From: Prevotella sp.
GTDB lineage: Bacteria > Bacteroidota > Bacteroidia > Bacteroidales > Bacteroidaceae
Assembly (NCBI GenBank): GCA_017410365.1
Contig: JAFQQY010000035.1
Location: forward strand, 90,790-154,789
Direction: 5' to 3'
Length of the DNA stretch: 64,000 nt
Part shown: in pieces, positions 43,301-49,886 of the stretch
How the letters are laid out: each line of letters begins with the position of its first letter
How positions within the stretch are numbered: the first letter of the stretch is position 1
The notes under the pieces: generated by a model
What the model saw: only the letters and a program-made list of their open reading frames with translations
Told to the model about the DNA's origin: nothing
The model's database searches: none
Program-made: the position numbers and the translations under genes

Positions 43301-43927
43301 GTGTGCATTGTAGTCCTCTACTGAGATAAGCTGCCAGTCAACGAAGTGAGCAGATGTACCTGCGAAGAGGTTTGCCCAAACGCGTGTGTTGCCGCCGCCA
43401 TCGAGTGTGTCGTTAACACCGACATACATGTCTGACTGGAAGTTTGTAAAGTTAGCAAATGGGTTAAGGTCGTTCACCTGCAGGCGATAGTCCTTACCTG
43501 TGTTAGAGATTGTCCAAAGCCAGTCAGGCTTGTTGTTGTTGTAGTCGGTATAGATGCTACCGAAACCTGCAGAACCGACTGCGTCTGTAGTGAACCAAGT
43601 CTTCAGCCACTTGCCTTTAGAGTTACCTGCCTCAACAGAGTCGGTCATAACTACGGTCTTCTCGTCCCAAGCACCGTCAACAAGATGCTGGCTGAACTTA
43701 ACCTTCCATCCCTTTTCGCCTACACTGGCGCGTGTGCCCCAGTCGTTTGCTCCGCACCAGAACATCTTTGAACCGGTGTTGTAGAAATAGTAGGCTTGAT
43801 CAAACTGCAGTTCCTGTGGATTAGCGGTGAAAACAGGTTTCTGTCTTACGCCGTCCACAATCTCAGCCATAGCATTGCCACCAATAAGCAGCATTGCTCC
43901 AAGAAAGAGTAATTTCTTAATTTTCAT
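40319..43927 (-). CDS. secreted multi-module beta-sandwich protein, putative glycan-binding
   Basis: 1202 residues, signal peptide to NAMA. N-terminal region (22-205) resembles a ricin/lectin-like beta domain. Three copies of one module follow, at about 279-465, 607-795 and 942-1137. Each starts D-x-T-S-M/V-x-x-N followed by a GW-S-G, has Y-Q-D/I...G-L-P-N-G-V-Y-x-L-x-x-Q-A-F-Y-R in the middle, and ends W-x-x-W/M-D-N-W/F-x-L-x-Y-x-G. Ala/Glu-rich helical spacers separate them (for example 250-275, 515-575). The C-terminus (VEFFGINGAKTSSLQKGINI...KLIVR) is a type-IX-like sorting tail. No catalytic residues recognised. As first gene of the operon, after the only promoter seen, it is probably made in quantity as a surface binding or scaffold protein. 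Confidence 0.7.
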   Translation of the reverse strand: MKIKKLLFLGAMLLIGGNAMAEIVDGVRQKPVFTANPQELQFDQAYYFYNTGSKMFWCGANDWGTRASVGEKGWKVKFSQHLVDGAWDEKTVVMTDSVEAGNSKGKWLKTWFTTDAVGSAGFGSIYTDYNNNKPDWLWTISNTGKDYRLQVNDLNPFANFTNFQSDMYVGVNDTLDGGGNTRVWANLFAGTSAHFVDWQLISVEDYNAHLTALDIYAKAEELKIILDEGKSKGADVAAQQAVYENEAATMEELEAAIDAAKAAIAALDEAGVTADNPVDKTSMIANASYDNNNNDGWSGTAPEFQSYTDAEHYQKTYDTYQDIEGLPNGVYMLTLQAFYRAGYSDVSYNNFINNTNKNAYIYAMSGSDSITVAIMNPYVGAETAAYGVGGESSYKTADGITYYIPNDMNSAANYFVAGRFLNKMFFSVEDNKTRIGLAKKVTLDGDWTLWDNWTLTYYGSKEDAFKVWMQEVLSQAPNYDNLPEGTYVTNGVVDTYKAAVEAVSGAATKADIIAAQVAIAEAAAIVDANIAAWRKLAAAKVRAEETAANPDLSDSDDKMALADYVEFELADIFSALSLSNEEIEAEIKKIEDMIDQVNRNSLKVGADVTSMFLTNPDYSQGTTGWSGSWTAVASGCMEAYERDWDAYQIVKDAPVGVYEVSLQGFYRVARGTTAWTMWANGEQKCPGHVYVNNNETEVPCVFTEPVSSVENFYSGSTSGAEGNYCKFETATPNDSVCFPNDMGSAGEAFAKGMYKASSFGLVAKQGDELRLGVKGKKQSATWVIWDNFKMVYQGYKADIIKPELQKAVDNATANQAKAMGKSVKTILADAITTGTAALAQEDGKVMFDALVALYGANDSVSVSVELFEKLSTAANEMYQATQTSAASQDVITAAGTLYVEIVGGIDEGTYENADVDALLVKIAEMTTKLKIPAGEATDATPLDMTSVIVNPSFEKDGANSIEGWSGTDGYNFGNDDTQKGALLLEFYEKTFNMYQDLVGLPNGTYEVGVYAFDRFGNTADDYTAFVADPIFNEGWLYALPDADSTQMATAYLTHHAACAGEDKGYTGTTSYENNDGVTVFVPNDMVSAKNYFANEGLYYNKVIVKVTNGKLRIGINKPTKVTGSWVIMDNWQLKYFGENSAQTPSGDSVTSIESIDNAAVQAVKVEFFGINGAKTSSLQKGINIVKSTMSDGSVVTKKLIVR

Positions 43928-44060
43928 AAGCGTTTATATATAAAAGTTAGTAAATAATTAGTCAATAATGCTACATTATAAATTATTATAGTTTCCGGTA
44001 TTGTATCTCCAGGAAAAGATTAATAAGAGTATTTTTTACAATTATTATTGCAATACGCCT

Positions 44061-44068
44061 CAAAGGTA
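44061..44068 (-). promoter_or_regulatory. -7 promoter element of the PUL operon
   Basis: Minus strand TACCTTTG matches TAnnTTTG, about 134 bp before the ATG of the first PUL gene. No good TTTG at -33, which would fit an activator-dependent promoter. The leader contains no recognisable riboswitch. Between 44100 and 44320 there is an 8-bp inverted repeat CATTGGTT/AACCAATG (44131-44138, 44169-44176) and nothing else I can support. Confidence 0.45.
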
Positions 44069-44320
44069 CGTAAATATTATATAATTATTACTCACCACCC
44101 TACCAATTTAAGAATATTTAACAGCAATAGCATTGGTTTTGATATATAGACATTGCATTATATGCATGAACCAATGTTTAACTTGGTAATATTGGCGTTT
44201 TATTATGGGATAATGAATCATAATTAACAGAGCATCCACTATATATAATAATGTAATAAACAGTATAAAGCAAATCTGATCAAGCCATTTTCTTACATCC
44301 AACTTCAACCATTTTAAAAT

Positions 44321-44386
44321 GGTATACAGGCAGTATACCATCGGTATACACGCTATATACCATCGATATACACGGCGTATACCAAA
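44321..44386. repeat. 22-bp palindromic array, locus 3 (GGTATAC type)
   Basis: Three contiguous units: GGTATAC-AGGCA-GTATACC-ATC (44321-44342), GGTATAC-ACGCT-ATATACC-ATC (44343-44364), GATATAC-ACGGC-GTATACC-AAA (44365-44386). The 7-5-7-3 layout is exact. An ACCATTTTAAAATGGT palindrome (44309-44324) joins the left side. It lies between divergent operons. Confidence 0.88.
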
Positions 44387-44482
44387 TTTGTATGGGTAAA
44401 CTAAAATGCTGTTTTCCACCACTCGTCAAGCAGTTGGAAAGAGAAATTTCACACTTAATACTAATATTTATTATTTTTTTAT

Positions 44483-44544
44483 TATTTTTGCAAACTGAAA
44501 GTTCAAAGTATTCGGAGTTCTCAGAGTTTTCGGATTATTCAGAA
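44483..44544 (+). promoter_or_regulatory. possible -7 element and 9-bp tandem array before the Na/Pi gene
   Basis: TATTTTTG at 44483-44490 matches TAnnTTTG, but this is an AT-rich stretch and no -33 box is present. Four 9-mers follow at 44509-44544: TATTCGGAG, TTCTCAGAG, TTTTCGGAT, TATTCAGAA. The array would form the 5' leader of the transporter mRNA. Confidence 0.4.
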
Positions 44545-44563
44545 TTATTTAAAAACTCAAAAT

Positions 44564-46264
44564 ATGACATTTGGAATTATCTTTCAGATTATCGGCTCAT
44601 TGGCTCTCCTCATCTATGGAATGAAGATAATGAGCGAGGCTCTGCAGAAGATGGCAGGCTCGCAACTGCGCCACATCTTGGGAGCAATGACTACTAACCG
44701 ATTCACCGGAATGCTAACCGGTATGTTCGTTACCTGCTCTGTACAGTCGTCATCGGCAACAACGGTTATGACCGTTTCGTTTGTAAACGCCGGACTTCTG
44801 ACGTTGGCACAGGCCATCTCCGTGATTATGGGTGCAAACATCGGTACCACGCTGACGGCGTGGATCATGTCGTTGGGTTACAACGTTGACCTCACGCTGG
44901 CTGTCTATCCGTCGTTTTTCATTGGTATCTTGCTTATCTATACACGCAGATTCAGATATGTGGGCGACTTCCTGTTTGGTATTGCGTTCCTGTTCTTCTC
45001 GCTCGTATTGCTGAGCGGAGCGGGTAAGGCCCTTGACCTGGCACACAATGCTGATGCAATAGCATTCTTCTCGTCGTTCGACACCAACAGTCATTTCTCT
45101 ATCATCATATTCCTGGCTATAGGTACACTCATCACCTGCATCGTGCAGTCATCGGCAGCCGTGATGGCCATCACCATCCTGCTCTGCTCTACCGGCGTAC
45201 TGCCAATACACCTTGGCATTGCTCTCGTAATGGGCGAGAACATCGGTACAACAGCCACTGCCAACCTTGCAGCTCTTGGTGCCAACAGTCAGGCACGCCG
45301 TGCGGCTCTTGCCCATTTGGTATTCAACGTGTTCGGCGTTGTTTGGGTGCTTTGCGTGTTCTTCCCATTCGTTGACTTCGTTTGCTCGCTCGTTGGCTAC
45401 AACCCAGCCGACACATCGCTCACCGATGCTCAGCGTGCAGCAATCCTGCCTATCGTACTGTCAATGTTCCACACCTGCTTCAACGTGTGCAACACCTTCG
45501 TGCTCATCTGGTTCATCCCTCAGATAGAGAAGGTGGTTTGCTGGCTCATCAAGCCAGGCACAAAGGAGGAGGAAGAGGACTTCCGCCTGCGCTATATCGG
45601 TGGCAACAACATCATGAAGACCCCAGAGCTCTCACTGCTTGAGGCTCAGAAAGAGATACAGTCGTATGCAGAGCGCACACAGCGCATGTTCGGATTCGTT
45701 CGCGAACTGCTCACCATCACCGACGGCGCAGCCTTTGCCAAGCTCTACTCTCGTATTGAGAAATACGAAAGCATCAGCGACAACATGGAGATTGAAATTG
45801 CCAAGTATCTCGACGGCGTGAGCGATGCCCACCTCAGCGACGACTCAAAGGCAAAGATTCGTGCCATGATGCGCGAGATTACCGAGATTGAGAGCATCGG
45901 CGATAGCTGCTACAACATTGCACGAACCATCAACCGAAAGATGGACGGCAAGGAGGACTTCACCGAGAAGCAATATGAGCACATCAACCAGATGATGCTG
46001 CTCACAGACAATGCTCTTACAGAGATGAACACCCTCATGCTAGGACGCAAGGACAACTATGACGCTAACCGCTCATTCAACCTTGAGAACGAGATAAACA
46101 ACTACCGCAACCAGCTGCGCAGCCAGAACATAAACGACGTGAACAGCCATGAATACACTTATGCCATGGGCACATTGTACATGGACATCATCAACGAGTG
46201 CGAGAAGCTGGGCGACTTCGTTGTGAATGTAGTTGAAGCTAGAAAGGGCATCAGAAAGAATTAA
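44564..46264 (+). CDS. Na+/Pi cotransporter family protein with PhoU-like C-terminus
   Basis: 566 residues. Two inverted Na_Pi_cotrans repeats, each with the QSS signature (VQSSSATTVMT near 60; VQSSAAVMAIT near 190) and conserved MGANIGTT / MGENIGTT loops, about eight membrane helices to residue 330, then a cytoplasmic PhoU-like helical domain (about 350-560). This is the NptA/YjbB type of bacterial family, moving phosphate coupled to sodium. The gene is 8 bp before the acyl-CoA synthetase and on the same strand, so the two are probably one operon; the functional link is unclear. Confidence 0.9.
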   Translation: MTFGIIFQIIGSLALLIYGMKIMSEALQKMAGSQLRHILGAMTTNRFTGMLTGMFVTCSVQSSSATTVMTVSFVNAGLLTLAQAISVIMGANIGTTLTAWIMSLGYNVDLTLAVYPSFFIGILLIYTRRFRYVGDFLFGIAFLFFSLVLLSGAGKALDLAHNADAIAFFSSFDTNSHFSIIIFLAIGTLITCIVQSSAAVMAITILLCSTGVLPIHLGIALVMGENIGTTATANLAALGANSQARRAALAHLVFNVFGVVWVLCVFFPFVDFVCSLVGYNPADTSLTDAQRAAILPIVLSMFHTCFNVCNTFVLIWFIPQIEKVVCWLIKPGTKEEEEDFRLRYIGGNNIMKTPELSLLEAQKEIQSYAERTQRMFGFVRELLTITDGAAFAKLYSRIEKYESISDNMEIEIAKYLDGVSDAHLSDDSKAKIRAMMREITEIESIGDSCYNIARTINRKMDGKEDFTEKQYEHINQMMLLTDNALTEMNTLMLGRKDNYDANRSFNLENEINNYRNQLRSQNINDVNSHEYTYAMGTLYMDIINECEKLGDFVVNVVEARKGIRKN

Positions 46265-46272
46265 AGATAAAA

Positions 46273-48174
46273 ATGAAAAAAACACTCATAGATCTGTTCG
46301 AGCAATCGGTAAAGAGATTCCCGAACAACACTTTCCTCTTGGAGAAGACAGGAAAGAAGTTTGAACCAACAACCTATACACAGGTGAAGGAGCAGGTTTA
46401 TCGCCTTGGCGCCGGTTTGCAGGCATTGGGCGTAAAGAAGGGCGACACCATGGCACTGCTCAGCGAGGGCCGCAACATGTGGGTGATAGGCGAACTGGCT
46501 ATGTTCTACGCCGGAGCCGTGAACGTGCCTCTGAGCATCAAGCTCGAAGAGAGCAACGACCTGCTGTTCCGCCTCATCCACGGCGATGTGAAGTTCATCA
46601 TGGTGAGCGGCACGCAGTTGCGCAAGATACGCACCATCAAAGAGCAGCTCACTGACGTTCAGAAGATTATCGTCTTCGACAAGCATGAGAGTTACGAGGA
46701 CAAGGAGATTGCTCTCGAAGAGGTATTGCAGATGGGTGACGAGTTCTTGAAGAGCCACACCATGGAGGAGTTCCTTCAGGTGGCAAACTCTATTCAGAAC
46801 GACGACTATGCCACCATCACCTATACCAGCGGCACGACAGCCGACCCAAAGGGCGTGGTGCTAACCCACCGCAACTATACAGCCAACGTGGAGCAGGCGC
46901 TCACACTTGTCGATATCAACGAGCACTGGCGCACGCTCATCATCCTGCCACTCGACCACTGCTTCGCCCATGTTGTGGGATTCTACATCATGATGTCAGT
47001 GGGTGCCACAGCGGCAACGGTACAGGTGGGACGCACACCTCTGGAGTCATTGAAGAACATTCCGCTTAATATAAAAGAGGTGAAGCCTCACTTTATCCTC
47101 AGCGTGCCTGCACTGGCAAAGACCTTCAAGAAGAACATCGAGCAGGGCATTCGTGCCAAGGGCAAGACCACATTGCGCCTCTTCAACTGGGGCATGAAGA
47201 TACGCCAGGTGTATTTCGGCGACAGCAGTCTCGACCCGAAGGGCTTGCGAATATTGCTGAAACCGCTAGTTGACTTGTTTGACAAGATTCTGTTCTCAAA
47301 GGTACGCGAGAACTTCGGCGGCGAACTGAAATTCTTTATCGGCGGCGGTGCGCTGCTCGACAAGGACCTGCAGAAGTTCTATATCGGCATCGGCATGCCA
47401 ATGTTCCAGGGCTACGGACTGAGCGAGGCAACACCGGTAATCTCTTCTAACGGCCCTGACCTATACCGTTTTGGTTCAAGCGGCAAGCTCGTAAAGCCTA
47501 TCGAACTGAAGATTTGCGACAGCGAGGGCAAGGAACTGCCAACAGGCGAGATGGGCGAGATAGTTGTTAAGGGCGAGAACGTGATGGCAGGCTATTGGAA
47601 GAATCCAGAATCAACAGCAGACACCGTTCGCGACGGCTGGCTCTATACCGGCGACCTCGGATATATGTCTCATGAGGGCCTGCTCTATGTCAAGGGCCGC
47701 TTCAAGAGTCTGCTCATCAGCAGCGACGGCGAGAAATACAGTCCGGAGGGCATCGAGGAGGCAATGGTAGAGAAATCGCCATATATCGACCAGGTGATGC
47801 TCTACAACAACCAGTCGGCTTACACCACTGCCGTTATCGTGCCTAACAAGGACCAGCTCACACGCAAGCTGAAGCAGCAGAACCTCACTCTGGCAACAGA
47901 AGATGGTCGCAAGGCTGCGCTTGAGATATTGGACAAGGCAGTGAACAAGTTCAAGAAGGGCGGCGAGTTTGAGGGTATGTTCCCTGAGCGTTGGTTGCCA
48001 AGCTGCTTCGCCGTTCTGCCAGAACCGTTTACCGAGCAGAACCAGATGATTAACAGTACTATGAAGATGGTGCGCGGTAAGATTGAGAAGGCTTACGCTG
48101 CACGCATCGAGTACATGTACACTGCTGAGGGCAAGCAACTGATGAATCAACAGAACATCGACAGTTTGAAGTAA
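46273..48174 (+). CDS. long-chain fatty acid-CoA ligase (AMP-forming)
   Basis: 633 residues. ANL-superfamily motifs: the P-loop YTSGTTADPKGVVLTHRNY (about 184-202), MFQGYGLSEATPVIS (about 376-390), GWLYTGDLG and GRFKSLLISSDGEKYSPEGIEE (about 456-500) with the hinge and catalytic Lys region downstream. Length and motif spacing match FadD-like long-chain acyl-CoA synthetases. It activates fatty acids to acyl-AMP and then acyl-CoA at the cytoplasmic face of the membrane. In this lineage it probably serves uptake of exogenous fatty acid into lipids rather than beta-oxidation, an inference. Confidence 0.9.
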   Translation: MKKTLIDLFEQSVKRFPNNTFLLEKTGKKFEPTTYTQVKEQVYRLGAGLQALGVKKGDTMALLSEGRNMWVIGELAMFYAGAVNVPLSIKLEESNDLLFRLIHGDVKFIMVSGTQLRKIRTIKEQLTDVQKIIVFDKHESYEDKEIALEEVLQMGDEFLKSHTMEEFLQVANSIQNDDYATITYTSGTTADPKGVVLTHRNYTANVEQALTLVDINEHWRTLIILPLDHCFAHVVGFYIMMSVGATAATVQVGRTPLESLKNIPLNIKEVKPHFILSVPALAKTFKKNIEQGIRAKGKTTLRLFNWGMKIRQVYFGDSSLDPKGLRILLKPLVDLFDKILFSKVRENFGGELKFFIGGGALLDKDLQKFYIGIGMPMFQGYGLSEATPVISSNGPDLYRFGSSGKLVKPIELKICDSEGKELPTGEMGEIVVKGENVMAGYWKNPESTADTVRDGWLYTGDLGYMSHEGLLYVKGRFKSLLISSDGEKYSPEGIEEAMVEKSPYIDQVMLYNNQSAYTTAVIVPNKDQLTRKLKQQNLTLATEDGRKAALEILDKAVNKFKKGGEFEGMFPERWLPSCFAVLPEPFTEQNQMINSTMKMVRGKIEKAYAARIEYMYTAEGKQLMNQQNIDSLK

Positions 48175-48187
48175 TTTATTTTTTACA

Positions 48188-48258
48188 ACAACGAATTAAA
48201 CGAATTTATTGTTGATATAAGACAAATAATAATTCACGTAATTCGTTTAATTCGTTGT
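48188..48258. repeat. gene-less inverted pair of ACGAATTAA repeats
   Basis: Perfect 19-bp inverted repeats ACAACGAATTAAACGAATT (48188-48206 and 48240-48258) around a 33-bp centre. The arm sequence is the same as the ends of the GxxExxY unit at 8125-8583. It sits 13 bp after the acyl-CoA synthetase stop and about 70 bp from the convergent gene, so it may double as a bidirectional terminator. Confidence 0.85.
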
Positions 48259-48326
48259 TTTTATAATATAATGTAATTCGCAAGCTATACTTGCTGTGTA
48301 GATTGATGATAGAAGAAGATAAATGA

Positions 48327-48977
48327 TTACAAGCAATGAAGGAGCATGTCCCAAACGGCAACAATATGACATATTGAGCCAGCCAACACAAAGAAATGGA
48401 ACACTGAATGCATAAAGCGACGCTTGTTTAGACAATAAAACACAGCACCCGTGATATAAAAAACACCTTCGGCTATAATCCATGAAACCGCAGCCGTGCT
48501 TACTGTATCAAGCAAAGGCTTGAACGCCACAAGCACTGACAGCCCCATGCCAACATAGCACAACGTCTCTACTATGCTATGTTCCTTTAATTTGCGGAAA
48601 GAGATAATCGTTCCAACTATGGCACAAAGCCAAACGAACGAGAAAAGACTCCATCCCCAATAGCCTTCTTGTCGCAATGCAACAAGTGTAATGGGCGAAT
48701 AACTCCCAGCAATATGCCAATAAATGGCAGCATGGTCCCACTTGCGCAGACGCTCCTTCCATTTTGAACGGCGTGGCAATGCATGGTAAATCGTAGATGC
48801 AGCATAAGAACCAAGCATACCGAAAAGATATAGCGACACACCCAATCCTGCCCAAACATGGTCGTAGTCAGAGCATATCACAAGGAATATGATACCTATG
48901 ACTACCCCCAATAATATTCCCCCCGCATGCGACCATGCATTCCAAAGTTCTTCCTTTTTTGTATATTTTATTGACAT
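48327..48977 (-). CDS. hemolysin III/PAQR-family membrane protein
   Basis: 216 residues from the methionine at 48977 (MSIKYTKKEELWNAWSHAGG). A longer frame to 49037 exists, but a -7 promoter element falls inside it, and homologues begin near the E-x-x-N-x-x-S-H motif. Seven hydrophobic helices. The PAQR metal-binding residues are present: the Ser-His in WSHAGG, YHAL with H later in KWDHAAIYWHIAGSYSP, and the C-terminal H-x-x-x-H (HSVFHFFVLAGSICH). Members may be hydrolases acting on ceramide-like lipids; the hemolysin name is historical and no toxin role is implied. Confidence 0.85.
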   Translation of the reverse strand: MSIKYTKKEELWNAWSHAGGILLGVVIGIIFLVICSDYDHVWAGLGVSLYLFGMLGSYAASTIYHALPRRSKWKERLRKWDHAAIYWHIAGSYSPITLVALRQEGYWGWSLFSFVWLCAIVGTIISFRKLKEHSIVETLCYVGMGLSVLVAFKPLLDTVSTAAVSWIIAEGVFYITGAVFYCLNKRRFMHSVFHFFVLAGSICHIVAVWDMLLHCL

Positions 48978-49001
48978 ACAACTAACATTATTCAGCGACT
49001 G

Positions 49002-49009
49002 CAAAGTTA
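49002..49009 (-). promoter_or_regulatory. -7 promoter element of the hemolysin III family gene
   Basis: Minus strand TAACTTTG matches TAnnTTTG, 25 bp before the chosen ATG at 48977. Its position decides the start against the longer frame. Confidence 0.5.
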
Positions 49010-49231
49010 ACATTTTTATTATATTGAGGTTTATCACCTTACTAAAAAGATAATAGCGATAAGTTATTTTATATTAAAACATGAGGCTAATTTGCAAAAT
49101 AATGCAAACAAAGCTAAAAAAACGGTCATTCTTTAAATTATTTTAAAATAAAACAAGTAATTTTATTTTTAAGGGATGTCTTAAAAAGACAAAACAAGAC
49201 GTAAAACCATCTATACTATTCTATAAACATC

Positions 49232-49849
49232 ATGGGATACCTAATAAACATAATCCAATTCTCTTTCAGCAGTCTGATATGGGGCATACTTATCGCACTG
49301 GCATGCATGGCGCTATTTGTCTTTATAATCAAAGGATGGTGGAAAAATGCCATGTTCACAATCTGGTCATATCTGATAGGTGCCGTGCTTTTCATTTTAT
49401 TATCATTCCAATGCACCATGATTGTAGGTTCGCTGAAAATCATAGATACGACAGACGAATACGAAAAGTATTTTACAACTTTGGTTAATAGTGCTTATGA
49501 AGGATGGGAGGAAGTAACAGAAGCAGATGCCGACATAATAATCAAAAAAGCTATTGCAGAGTACCCTTTGCTTGAATATTATATCAGCGGAGGAGAGTTC
49601 TACGGGCATAGCGCCAAGCAACTGCCGTCGGTAATGGCAGACGAGTTGCGTTCGTTCATGTGGGCATACATAACAAGACGTCTGCTTTGGTGCCTTGGAT
49701 TTGTGATTGTGGCTGGTGTTTTGGGCATCAAGACCTTGAACAAATACAACCAGACATCAAGAGCTCATAGACCATCTGCTACTGATAGGATGAGCAGGCA
49801 AAGACCAGGCAACTCACATCGCCCACATATAAGCACTAGAAGAAGGTAA
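49232..49849 (+). CDS. membrane protein, first gene of the tubulin-like operon
   Basis: 205 residues, no family recognised. Two N-terminal transmembrane helices (about 12-34 and 40-68), a soluble acidic segment of about 75 residues (EYEKYFTTLVNSAYEGWEEV), a third helix (about 149-168), and a very basic C-terminal tail (SRQRPGNSHRPHISTRRR). The tail is expected to be cytoplasmic and could touch the acidic surface or C-terminal region of the tubulin-like protein encoded 37 bp downstream. A membrane anchor or receptor for that protein is the natural guess. No consensus promoter was found in the 180 bp upstream. The third codon positions are visibly richer in A/T than in the 44.5-48.2 kb genes. 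Confidence 0.65.
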   Translation: MGYLINIIQFSFSSLIWGILIALACMALFVFIIKGWWKNAMFTIWSYLIGAVLFILLSFQCTMIVGSLKIIDTTDEYEKYFTTLVNSAYEGWEEVTEADADIIIKKAIAEYPLLEYYISGGEFYGHSAKQLPSVMADELRSFMWAYITRRLLWCLGFVIVAGVLGIKTLNKYNQTSRAHRPSATDRMSRQRPGNSHRPHISTRRR

Positions 49850-49886
49850 AATACATAAAGCATAAATCTAAAACAACAATACTATT

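Noticed and set aside
44108-44422. A 104-residue minus-strand ORF rich in Tyr/Ile/Cys
   Set aside because: Its N-terminus is the translation of the GGTATAC 22-bp array, and the rest has no family features, signal peptide or promoter. Open by chance in AT-rich DNA.
48327-48977. Haemolytic toxin
   Set aside because: The product is a seven-helix PAQR-type membrane protein; the family name is historical and gives no support for a toxin role.
48978-49037. Longer N-terminus for the hemolysin III family protein
   Set aside because: A -7 promoter element (TAACTTTG) lies inside the extension, and the conserved family region begins right after the later methionine.
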